Assembly (NCBI GenBank): GCA_025330725.1
Contig: JAIWND010000009.1
Span: forward strand, 496,001 to 560,000
Direction of reading: 5' to 3'
From: Chlamydoabsidia padenii
Lineage: Eukaryota > Mucoromycota > Mucoromycetes > Mucorales > Cunninghamellaceae
Length of the DNA: 64,000 bases
Part shown: positions 54,543 through 64,000 of the stretch, one piece after another
Layout: every line of letters starts with the position of its first letter
How positions within the stretch are numbered: the first letter of the stretch is position 1
Program-made: the position numbers and the translations under genes
Notes under the pieces: model-generated
What the model saw: only the letters and a program-made list of their open reading frames with translations
Told to the model about the DNA's origin: nothing
The model's database searches: none

Positions 54543-55425
54543 ATCTAAATGGACCCTGTTTATTTCCCCTGCATATCATTCATCTTTATCTTTTGAATCA
54601 TCATCATCATTTAGATCAGATTACATAGACTTTTAGACCTTTTTATAATGTAATAAATAAAATTTGACTATTGGAGGCTTACGGTGTAATGATTTGCCGT
54701 GATCTAATATGGTAGTGATTCTCATCATATAATGATAACAATGGTAATCATGCTATTACTAATCACTTTGATGAATGCTTAATGTTACCAAGATGGTTTT
54801 TACTAGATTATGATTATTGTATTGTGCGTGATGGGCATGGCAAGTGTTTGCATGGCATGGTGTATGGGTGGTAGCTCGATATTAACTCCGCGACTCATCG
54901 AAGAAAATTTTTTCCTTCAAAACGATGTTCGCAAGTGATTTTGATGCTCCGATGCTATAAAAAGGCGGCAAGACTTGTTTTCCTTTTTTCTTTCTTCTCT
55001 CTCTTTTTTTTTTTCTTTGTTTTTCCATTTTGTGTCAACTACATTCTGGTAATCACTCCTCCTTGCTCCCTTCATTTTTTTTATTGTCCTCATTATAAGG
55101 AAGCCATTTAAAAAGACATTGTCATACTTGTGGAACCTTTTATCAACTGTCATATTGCACCAGCCTCTTACAAAAGCCCACTCATATTGGCCATTACTTT
55201 GAACTCTTATCAACATAACCAAGAAACCATTCTCTTGTCATTGAAACCTTCATTTGCCGGTCTGTCTTCTACATCTAACTTTATAATTGTAAGTGACTTT
55301 CCTACTCCACCCACCCTCTTTTATTGTATTATGGATGTTTGTAACGGCTATTGAACTTTATCAGAGGTGGGAAATGAATTGACAGCGACTTGACTAACTT
55401 TGCTTTTATTATTATTTACAGAATC
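54543..55425. other. Intergenic plus probable 5'-UTR exon of Zn2Cys6 gene
   Basis: AT-rich. The sequence from about 55120 to 55289 ends in a good donor (ATT/GTAAGT at 55289) and an acceptor TTACAG lies at 55416-55421, five bases before the ATG, so a 5'-UTR intron is likely. No other gene seen. Confidence 0.55.
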
Positions 55426-56656
55426 ATGCAATACGCTCCTCCTTACTACTATGCTGGTGGCAATCAACCTGCTCCCAATGGTCAACAACCTCAACAACCA
55501 CAACAACACCAACAACATCAACCTCAACAGCCTCAAATCCATATGCCTGATCATCAGCTTTATGCTCAACATCCTCATGGTATGCCTACTTATCAAATTC
55601 CCATGCCTCATCAACATCATCCCGGCATGATGCACCCTGGTGGCGATTTTAACATGTTGACCAAGCCCAAGAGAAAACAAGTCAAGAACGCCTGTGGTAA
55701 GTAGAAAAAGAAGAAGAAAAAAGTCTCCCATCATTGTCTCACTCTACTTTTTTTTTTTTCCCATAGTTAACTGTCAAAAAGCATGCAAGAAGTGTGATGA
55801 TGGTCGTCCTTGTCAACGCTGTATCAAGTACGGTCTGGTGGATACTTGTACCAACTCTGTTCGCAAGGAACGCAAGAAGGGTATTAAGCGCGGTCCTTAC
55901 AAGCGTAGAAACCAAGGTAATAAAAGAAAAGGAAAAAGTAACATTGGGAATGATCACTAATCTCTTTCAAACATAGCCAACGGTGAATCTGCTAGTCCAA
56001 GCAGCTCGACCTATCCTGCTGGAACTACTGCTGCCTCGAATGTACCTACCTCTTCTTATCCAGCTTACGCCAACTATGATGCTTATCAAGCTGCTACTTC
56101 GACTGCACCTGGTGTCGCTTACAGTAACCCTATGCAACAATATGTAATGGCGATGCAACAACAACAAGCAATGTATCAAAACATGCCATATCAACCTTCA
56201 ATGGCTGCTGCTGCTGCTGCTGCTGCTGCTGCATCCTCCTCTCCTTCTTTGGCTCATCCTTCAGCCTCGACACCTCTCTCACATTCATCTCCTACGACTG
56301 CTACTCCTACGGAAACCAAAGAACAACCTGCCACTAATGAAGCGACACCCACAACTGGTGATAACAAGCCTACTGGCGAAGAAGATGATGGATCCAAGTT
56401 GAACATTCTTTCTCAGCTTTGTAGTGACGTATTGGATCGCTCACCCAAAGAAGAGCACGCCACCATGACTCCTCCACCAACCACATCTACCACCAATGAT
56501 CAACCCAGCCCTGCTGCTGGTGAAACTCAATCTCAACAACCTCAACCTCAACAACAATCTACTCCTATTTTGTCGACTCCTATCTCTTCTTCACCTTCCT
56601 CAGCCAATGCCTCGCCTACTTTGTACAAGCAAGATGCTCCTCAAGCTATGTATCCT

Positions 56657-56688
<32 letters not shown>

Positions 56689-56692
56689 GTAG
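55426..56692 (+). CDS. Zn2Cys6 zinc-cluster transcription factor
   Basis: Fungal-type DNA-binding regulator, nuclear. Exons 55426-55696, 55767-55916 and 55977-56692 give 378 aa. A Gln/Pro/His-rich N-terminus (about 90 residues) leads to the cluster '[20 protein letters not shown]' and '[20 protein letters not shown]', with six Cys in C-x2-C-x6-C...C-x2-C-x6-C-like spacing, then the basic linker '[18 protein letters not shown]'. The rest is low-complexity: Tyr/Ala/Gln-rich, an Ala10 run, Pro/Thr/Ser-rich, a short helix '[20 protein letters not shown]' and a final Gln10-Trp end. No fungal-specific middle homology region is present, so it resembles the compact zinc-cluster factors of Mucoromycota and basidiomycetes. 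Target genes unknown. Confidence 0.93.
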
Positions 56693-57607
56693 ATAGTTAT
56701 TTAACCCCCACTCTCCCTGTATGTCTTTTATTATTACTTTTATGCATAGAACTTCCCACTTTTACTGTATTCTTCCTTCTACTTCTTCATGCTCTATTTC
56801 TCCTCCATCTATATTTGATCATTTTATACAAATCAAAAACAAACAGGTCAATAAAACTTTATATAATGTCTTCTTTTTTTTTTTTGCCTTTGTTTCTTTC
56901 CCGGGGTATATGTAATGTCTTTCATGCATGCTCACCTGACAAGCTGTCAAAATTCAAATTCCGCAAACTTAAATCATTAATGCGTACAGGTAATGGTCGA
57001 TCATGCTATTGATGACATTCCTGTTTTGACTGTCTATGATTTGTGGGTGAGGATACACTCATCTAAATCACTGACATATCAACAGAGGAAGAAGCTGTTC
57101 CGATCACTGGTTTCATTGCTTCCTGCTAATGTTTGTGATTTATCAGTTAGCACCTGAAGGACGGTACATTTACCATTATCCAAAGCACATACTAGCTTAG
57201 CAATAAAGAATGGACCCATTCTGATTACTATATTCATTGTACTTGAGAGCTTCGTTCATTTTTTTCAACTTTCCTTAGGATGTCTTCTCCCTCACAAAAA
57301 ACAAACATGTATAGCTGGAATGCTATTTTGTCAGCTTAATTATTGGAATGGAATAATGGCTGATATTCCTCCTTTATGAGGGGCGTATACGGGGCGACTT
57401 GGGCTGTCAATGGTAAGTTGAAAAGAAAACCAGATACTCTCGCATAATGCTTACTGTCATTTCAAATGCCGCTTACTGAACAAAAAATACACACCCTCAA
57501 AGAAAAAGCGGGATTTGAAAAGTTGGATATTTCTGTTTTTTCAAACCGTAAACCTGTCTTTCTTCCTCTTCATCTCAACTTTAATTATATCTACATATCA
57601 TAATACC
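56693..57607. other. Intergenic upstream of UCS gene
   Basis: AT-rich 900 bp with TTTCAAATGCCG (57461-57472) and CGGGATTTGAAA (57509-57520). A pyrimidine-rich leader precedes the ATG at 57608. No gene seen. Confidence 0.55.
57509..57520 (+). promoter_or_regulatory. CGGGATTTGAAA element upstream of UCS gene
   Basis: Exact match to the recurrent element, sense orientation, 99 nt upstream of the ATG at 57608. Confidence 0.5.
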
Positions 57608-59753
57608 ATGGGCGACAAATCTGAAGAACAAAAAAACGTGACTGATAATAATAAAGGTAAGGGAATGTCTACAGTCATAAACCAGATGTTTTAATCAACT
57701 CACCATCCCAAGGGGTTATTTGTTATTAGATCTGCCTCACAAAGAGGACGATGATGTTGAACGATTACGACAGCATCTAACAACCACCTTATCTGACCCT
57801 TCTGATACCAAACGAATCAAGTCATTTTCAACAAGTCCTGATTTTATCCAAGTCTTGCGAAATTGTGGAAGTCCAACAGAAACCTCAGCCAATGTACGAG
57901 CGGTGTCCTTTATGATCTTGACGAAACTCTTCAATCCTGACGGGGCTTCCTCTACTTCCACTACGAACTATCCTATTACCTTCATCATTGAACAGTGCGC
58001 CCAATGCTTTGGTCATTGTCTTGGTACCGGCAAAAACGTGGACAAACTATTGGCGTATCGTACATTACATGCCATCTTCCAAACCAGCGCGACGGTGGGT
58101 GCTGCCATTCTATGTCAAGAAGGCATCGTCGAAGATATGATGGATGTGGTGGAATTCGAAATTGTCGAGGTGCAAATTGCTATTATGGAAGTCTTGGCGA
58201 TTGCTTCTGCTGATAAAACATGTCGAAAATTGATCATCAAGTATGCTAGTAAATGGTTGGCTAGAGTGGCGGCTTCTAAAGATACCGATCTTATGCTTAA
58301 GGCAGCGGCGGGAACGACATTGACTAAGCTATCGGCACAAAAGGATATGGAACAATCGCAACAACAAAAAGGGAATGACGATGGTGATGTGGATACTTCT
58401 TTGGAACAAGCAATGAAAGGGGTGAATCTAAACAAGGATGATCTTATGGAGAACTTGAAAAAGGTTGTCACATCTCACACAAGCGACTCGTCCATGATGC
58501 TCACTGCCGTAGAAGGTTTGGCATACTCTTCGGTGGATCCAGGTGTCAAGGAATCTTTGGCGGATGATGGGGAGTTTATGAAATCTTTGACAGCACTTTG
58601 TATCAACGTGGCCAGTCGACACAGTAACCCCTTATTATTTGGTATTGGCACCATCCTGGCTAATCTCACCATGTACAAGCCCGTACTCTCGGATCAACAG
58701 CGACAAATGAAGAAGCTACGTGATCTTGCGAATGCAAAGAAATCTGCCAACAAATCGACGACAACAACAACAACGACGGAAGAGGATGACCCACGGGAAT
58801 CAGACAAGGCGGTGGATCAACGGGTGCAAAAGGTGATAGATCAGGGGTGTGCTATGATTCTGATGGTCCTATCCAAGAATACCAGTGCAAACATACGAAT
58901 GGTGGCGGCTCAGACATACTTGAACATGGTGACTCCTCAATCTTCACGGGGTAAACTCTTACAACAAGGCGTCGTCAAAGGATTGGTACCATTGGCTCTC
59001 ATGACCACCGAAAAGGTCCCAGAGCTTTATCAGGTGATAGCGACCCAAGCATTGGCAAAGCTGGCGATCACGACTGATCCTCGACTGGCATTCACTGCGG
59101 CACAAATGCTTGATCTGGTACGACCTTTATTGGCACTATGTAAAGACGATAATCAACTTCGGCAGTTTGAAGGACTCATGGCACTGACTAACATGGCATC
59201 GATGGATGATCAGGTACGACATAAAATCGACAATGAAGACGGTATGCCTGTCTTTGAAAACCTCCAGCTCTCGTCGAATGATATGGTGCAACGGGCAGCA
59301 ACGGAAATGGTGTGCAACATGACGTTTTTTGAACCTGTATTCGAACGGTATAGTGATCCAAACTCTCCAGGCTCTCAAAATCGTATTCGACTATTGATGA
59401 TCTTGGCCGACCATGAAGATGTCGCGACTCGGCGGGCGGCTTCGGGTGCTTTGGCCATCCTTGCTAACAATCAGGGGGCGTGTGGGATGATGGTCAAGGT
59501 CGACAAGGGCTATGAACGTATTGTGCGACTGATCCAACCTGATGAACAAGTGGAAGTACAACATCGTGGGATTGAAATTATCCGGTGCCTGGTGAACCAT
59601 TTTGGCAAGGATGCTGTCGATCATATGGTCGAAAAACAAGGGGATAGACACTTGGTGGAAATAGTCAAAAAGTGTCAAGTGAATGCGATCCGTGGTGCAG
59701 CTATGGATGTCCTCAAATTATTTGTAGCTAATGGTGTAGTATTAAAAGCATAA
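57608..59753 (+). CDS. UCS-domain myosin chaperone (UNC-45/She4/Rng3/CRO1 family)
   Basis: Cytosolic chaperone for myosin motors, acting in cytokinesis, endocytosis and polarised growth. Exons 57608-57656 and 57730-59753 give 690 aa. Armadillo-type helices fill the protein. Family landmarks: 'FGIGTILANLTMYKPVLSDQ' followed by 'QRQMKKLRDLANAKK' (the conserved central UCS segment), 'GLVPLALMTTEKVPEL', 'IATQALAKLAITTDPRLAF', 'EGLMALTNMASMDD', 'RAATEMVCNMTFFEPVFERY' and 'ATRRAASGALAILANNQ'. There is no N-terminal TPR, so it follows the fungal (UCS only) rather than the animal UNC-45 architecture. Only one intron, near the start. Confidence 0.92.
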
Positions 59754-60445
59754 TTGTTTGTTTGGTATTATATAATAAAGGGTTTTTTTTTATTACTTTT
59801 GTGTGGTTTGGGTAATACTATGCAGGGCGATTCTGCGGTGGAAAATCGGGGTTGGAATATGGATGGTGGCTGGGCGGCCTTTTACTTCAAATTTGTTTTT
59901 TGTCCTTCCCTACTTTTCCTTTCTTCTTTTTCTTTGTCATCGTCTTCACGCATTTATTATTTTTACTCCTTTTTTTTTTTTTTTTTTTTTTTACTTACCA
60001 TACACTTTAACCCAATTATCCTCTTGTCGGTTATTGCATTGTACCGTTAAAACACTTCTTACTTTGTTTGTTTATTTATATACCAAAGTAATTCCTTCTT
60101 AATATTCATCCCCCCCCCTTTGGACCGCGTAATACGTTTATTTTATCGTATTTCCTTACTTACATTTATACACAACTCCCTTATTATGATTAGGTCAATC
60201 CGATCGTTTTTAAAAAAGTAAACAGCAACCTTCGAACATTTACAACTTGATTCAAACCTTTAAACGCTTCCACTTTGTAAACCAATCTGTATATTATCCA
60301 CTGCACTTTGCCTACACCCCTTCTTTTACTTTAGACTGTATACATTCCTCTTTGCTTTTTTTATAATTATTACCTTCTTTGCCCTTGTTATTTTTTTCCC
60401 TTCATTCTATATTATACATATCCTATTTATTCTTCACAACAAACT
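59754..60445. other. Intergenic between UCS and USP genes
   Basis: AT-rich, strongly T/pyrimidine-rich near 59970-60000. A weak element CGGGGTTGGAA is at 59847-59857. No gene seen. Confidence 0.55.
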
Positions 60446-62776
60446 ATGCCATCAGAAAAGGTAAGGAAAAGGATAACAGTAAAGACACTAAAATCATATT
60501 ATTAACTCTTCCTTCTTGTTTAGACACTCTCACCTCTACAAACTTATCCTACTGTCCTTTGTTTTGGTGATATCTCCCGGGACGAAATCAATACCGTTTT
60601 GACCGAAGCTGGTATATCACTAACCCCTCCAAGCAAAGTAAGTATCAACAAAATAATAAAGGGAATGTAATGTTACCAACTAAAGGGGTCAACTTTTTGA
60701 ATAGACACCATTTGCTACCGGCATCAAACGAAGACGAAGAAGAAAATCAAAACATTCAACCGCTTCCAAACTCACAACAACAGAACAGCTATCATCAGCT
60801 ACTTTACCTTCACCATCAATATCACCATCATCATCATCATCGTCTTCACAATCACCACTACCATCTATATCATCACGAGTACAAGCACAGGATTCGAAGC
60901 CATCAAATGCCACAACTGCGCCAGTCTCAACCACACAAACCAAGTCTACATCAGGAGAAACACCAATACAAACAACAACTTCTCCTATTCCAAAATCCAA
61001 CGGTACTGTCTCACCTCCATCAACTACTACTACAACATCAACAACAACAACAACAACAACACCTTCTTCTACACCTGCACCTGTAAAACCACCATCCAGT
61101 TGGGCAGCCCTTCTCAAACCGACAGGTGAAAAGACCAAATCACCTACACCAAACACTTCACAACAAACACGGACAACTCAACCTGGTAATACATCTTCCA
61201 CTGTGTCTCCTCCAAAGAAATTCACTGGGATTGCTGGTATGTGGGGGAAAAAAAAAAAAGATAAAGAGTATCACTAATTAACCAACTTTGGCTTTTTTTT
61301 TATTCATTAGACATCATTCATCAATACGAACCATCTTACAAAGTACCTCTTCTTGAACCTCGGGGATTGATCAATAATGTGAATACATGTTTTATGAACG
61401 TTGTAAGTATGAAAAAGATGAATTTAAAAAGATGGATCCTATCTAACCTTGTTTTGTTGCACCAGATCCTTCAACCTCTTTCACATTGTCCTCCATTTTA
61501 TAACCTGGTGAAAACAATTGGCCAACATGTCGTCCATAACTTTAAAAGCCAAACGCCTTTACTTGATTCTTTGTAAGTATGATAACGATGGATATGTCGA
61601 CAACCAATGAAACTAATTCTACTGGTTATCATTTTTTGTAGAATCGAATTTATCAACGAATTCCGACCTCAGGGTCCAGATCAGGAATATGGTAAACCAT
61701 TTGTACCTGAATACGTCTATGATGCTCTCCGGGGACAAAAACGATTTGATTCACTTAGGGTAAGGAAAAAAAAAAAGATGAAGGAATCACGTGTTTTGCT
61801 GACAGTATAATGATCTTAATCATTTATTTTATATAGGGTCGACAAGAAGATGCTGAAGAATTCTTATGCTTTTTGTTGGATGGACTTCATGAAGAAATGG
61901 TGGGCGTCTTGAAAGAACAACTGGAAAAACTCGAACAAGAAGAAAGAAAGAAACAAGTTGCTAACGGAAATGGACAAAGTGATTGGCTCGAGGTTGGACA
62001 CAAGAACAAGACAGCAAGTTTACGAACGGTAAGACAAAATACAAGGGAATAAAAAGACAAGGCTCATGATTGTTTTCTTTTTTGGCAGACTGGATTTGAA
62101 GATTCGCCTATCAAGAAGGTGTTTGGTGGTACGGGCCGATCTGTATTGCGATGCCCAGGTGCGAAGGATTCTGTCACTGTGGAACCTTATCAATCATTGC
62201 CTCTGGATATCCAGCCTGACAGTGTCCACTCAATTGAAGATGCTATTCGAAACATGACTTTGCCTGAAATTATGCATGATTACATGTCACCTAAAGGGAT
62301 CAGGGTGGATGCTACTAAGCAAGTCTATTTGGAAAACTTGCCTCCGGTGTTGATCTTGCATGTGAAGCGATTCGTCTTTGATAATGTTGGTGGTGTCCAG
62401 AAATTACGAAAACAGGTGCATTACTCATCCAAAATGACGATACAACAAGGTAAGGAAGGAATGGGAACCAACAAAGAGGAATCTATAACTAAATCAAAAC
62501 TTTTATTTGCTTTTTTTAATAGACTGGATTGCAAGACCTTCTCCACCTGTCACTTATCAATTGTTTGGTGTTGTCTACCATCATGGCAGCTCGGCTGGTG
62601 GTGGCCATTACACTTGTGATATCAAACGACAAAATGGTGAATGGCTTCACATTGACGATACTACTATTGTCCCGGTCAAGGAAGAAGACGTCTTGGTGAC
62701 CGAGCAGAATACCCAAACATCCGAACGACAACAATCCGATCAAACCGCCTATATCTTGTTTTATATGAAGTGCTAA
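60446..62776 (+). CDS. UBP3: Ubiquitin carboxyl-terminal hydrolase, USP10/Ubp3 type
   Basis: Deubiquitinase (C19 peptidase); yeast Ubp3 and human USP10 act in vesicle traffic, ribophagy and stress granules. Nine exons: 60446-60460, 60524-60637, 60705-61236, 61311-61402, 61466-61572, 61642-61759, 61837-62028, 62089-62449 and 62523-62776; 594 aa. The first exon is only 15 nt (MPSEK). The N-terminus is disordered, rich in Ser/Thr/Pro with Thr runs and 'PSSWAALLKP', a short motif shared with USP10. The catalytic Cys is in 'RGLINNVNTCFMNVILQPL', followed by 'RQEDAEEFLCFLLDGLHEEM', 'LPPVLILHVKRF' and the His box 'GGGHYTCDIKR'; the Asp follows in 'WLHIDDTTIVPV'. All catalytic residues are intact. 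Confidence 0.95.
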
Positions 62777-63058
62777 ACCAGCATTCCACATACACCTCTT
62801 CCCCCTCTTTAGTCTAGTTTAGTTATTTACAAATGTCTCCTCTTTATCTTTATTCTTTATCATTTTAGTTTATCATATTTACAATCAAAAATCAAACAAT
62901 AAAAAATATCAAAATGCAGTTATATCATTGGAACAAATAGGATTTTATTTTATTAATGTGTGATGGATGTTGAGGAAGGTGGTAGTGATACACTATATTG
63001 GGGGGATTTCTATTGTAAACTAGTTGTTAAATAACAAGACAATGAAGGGAGGTGACAT

Positions 63059-63205
63059 TTATTTGGAGACAACGTAACCAGTACCCTTGTAACCTTCGGA
63101 GGAGATACCAGAGATAGGGTTGGAGTTTTGACTCTTGAGGTATTCGTTGGTAGCCGCTTCCCATTCCTTGTTGACAGTGATAGGAGTTTCCTTGCCTAGA
63201 TGTAC

Positions 63206-63261
<56 letters not shown>

Positions 63262-63698
63262 TGTTATAACAGGTTGATGATGATATTAAAGGACTTACCT
63301 TGAGAGCGGATGGCAGCAAAGAGAACGCCAGACACAGCGAGGACAGCCAAAGTACCACCGATCACCTTTTGAGTGTGACCAGGACCAGTGATAGGTTCGC
63401 GAGGACCATGAGGACCAAAGGCAATGTAATCTAAAAGTATCAAAGTAAAAAAAAAAAAAGTTAACCCTTTCTTTCTCTATCACAATCGTGTCTTTTACTT
63501 ACAAGCAGCTTTCTTTTCATCAGCAGAAAGGACCTTCCAGTCAGCCTTTTGTGCTTCTTCCAATTGTTTGGCGATGGTGTTTTGTTCGGCGGTAGAGAGA
63601 GTCTTCCAGCGACCTTCCAAGTTTTGGACGGCCACAGTAGAAGCATTACGACGACCGACAGCACGAGCAGCTTGTTGTTGAATACGAGCACGGAGCAT
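63059..63698 (-). CDS. COX5: Cytochrome c oxidase subunit 5 (COX4/COX5A family)
   Basis: Nuclear-encoded subunit of complex IV, inner mitochondrial membrane. Exons 63503-63698, 63299-63430 and 63059-63195 give 154 aa. The N-terminus MLRARIQQQAARAVGRRNAS is a clear mitochondrial presequence. 'VQNLEGRWKTLSTAEQNTIA' then 'KQLEEAQKADWKVLSADEKK' is the matrix part of COX4/COX5. 'YIAFGPHGPREPITGPGHTQ' leads into a single membrane helix 'VIGGTLAVLAVSGVLFAAI'. The end 'TVNKEWEAATNEYLKSQNSN' and 'PISGISSEGYKGTGYVVSK' is the conserved intermembrane-space tail. Intron 2 holds a 53-nt poly-A (poly-T in sense) close to the acceptor. Confidence 0.95.
63207..63259. repeat. A53 homopolymer in COX5 intron 2
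   Basis: Uninterrupted run of about 53 A. In sense (minus strand) it is a T53 tract ending about 11 nt before the acceptor CTAG at 63196-63199. Confidence 0.8.
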
Positions 63699-64000
63699 GG
63701 TTTAATATAATGTCAAAAGAGAGGGGAGTTGAAGAAGAAAAAGAAGATAAAAGAAAGAAGCGATAGGCAGCAAATAATATACGTCCACCCCCCCTCCCTA
63801 TCTGGATTTCAATTCCACTGACGTCGCTCTCCCCACCACTAATAGTGGCTTGGTCCCGGAGATGCCTTGCTCTGTACCGTATATGCTTGTCATAGGGAGG
63901 CAAAGTTCGTTTTCTATACTTTATATTCCATTGTTTAGTTAAACGGGAAGTGTGTATAAAGTGATCATTATAAAAGTAAGCAATACGTTGGTCAATCCTA
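63699..64000. other. COX5 promoter region to window edge
   Basis: Pyrimidine-rich leader on the minus strand next to the ATG, then AT-rich DNA. A GACGTC site at 63819-63824 is a possible CRE/ATF-type site. No further gene can be supported. Confidence 0.5.

Noticed and set aside
55348..55734. Leu/Arg-rich minus-strand frame opposite the Zn2Cys6 gene
   Set aside because: Antisense of Gln/Pro/His-rich coding DNA; no own promoter or family.
60670..61086. His/Gln-rich 138-codon frame
   Set aside because: Alternative frame of the Ser/Thr-rich exon 3 of the USP10-like gene; the Ser frame joins correctly to the catalytic exons.
1..64000. CRISPR array, prophage, IS or intact transposon
   Set aside because: Eukaryotic nuclear DNA; no regularly spaced repeats, terminal repeats with target duplications, or transposase/reverse-transcriptase catalytic motifs were seen.

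Overview
The window is a gene-dense, intron-rich, AT-rich piece of a fungal nuclear genome. I read 27 protein genes (one cut by the left edge) and one tRNA, with no prokaryotic-style operons and no recognisable transposon or CRISPR array. Introns are mostly 50-100 nt with GTAAGT-like donors, CTAAC/CTAAT-like branch points and TAG/CAG acceptors. Together with an SPX phosphate transporter, Far11/STRIP, a UCS myosin chaperone, an Skt5-like CaaX protein and a JmjC-ZZ protein, this points to a filamentous early-diverging fungus, most likely Mucoromycota (Mucorales-like). The species cannot be named from the sequence alone.

Layout. 0-9 kb: RBM25-like splicing factor (-), tRNA-Lys(UUU), ribosomal protein eS28 (-), Siw14-type phosphatase (+), PRL-type phosphatase (+), SAGA subunit Sgf11 (+). 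9-18.5 kb: SPX-domain phosphate transporter (+), Arp2/3 subunit ARPC3 (-), an orphan 176-aa protein (+), an HTH plus Myb/SANT protein (+), an Mpv17/PMP22 membrane protein (-). 18.6-26.4 kb, all minus: Bmt6-like rRNA methyltransferase, three-AT-hook protein, eS21, Sel1-repeat Skt5-like protein, mitochondrial bL34. 26.9-33.9 kb, all plus: CDF zinc transporter, glycerol kinase, ThrE/Prm10-type membrane protein. 34.3-53.3 kb, all minus: Far11/STRIP, Sec24, JmjC-ZZ protein, F-box/WD40 protein, SLC25 carrier, Nup35/Nup53. 53.5-62.8 kb, all plus: FSH1-type hydrolase, Zn2Cys6 factor, UCS/UNC-45 protein, USP10/Ubp3 deubiquitinase. The right end holds cytochrome oxidase subunit 5 (-).

The genes are mostly housekeeping and do not form one pathway. 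Loose themes are ribosome biogenesis and translation (eS28, eS21, bL34m, Bmt6), secretion, cortex and actin (Sec24, Skt5, ARPC3, UCS protein), and chromatin (Sgf11, JmjC-ZZ, AT-hook). Siw14 and an SPX transporter lie within 5 kb of each other; both connect to inositol-pyrophosphate/phosphate signalling.

The strongest unexplained signal is a recurrent intergenic element with sense consensus close to CGGGRTTTRAA. It lies about 80-140 nt upstream of the start codon, in the direction of transcription, in at least eight genes on both strands, and I saw it in no exon. Other notable structures are a three-base start-codon-only first exon (eS28), a six-base first exon (ARPC3), 14- and 36-nt microexons (Nup53), exon-per-hook organisation of the AT-hook gene, and homopolymer T tracts of 47-55 nt next to splice sites or a start codon. 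Exon borders were read by eye from splice consensus plus frame and family continuity; none is supported by transcript data.
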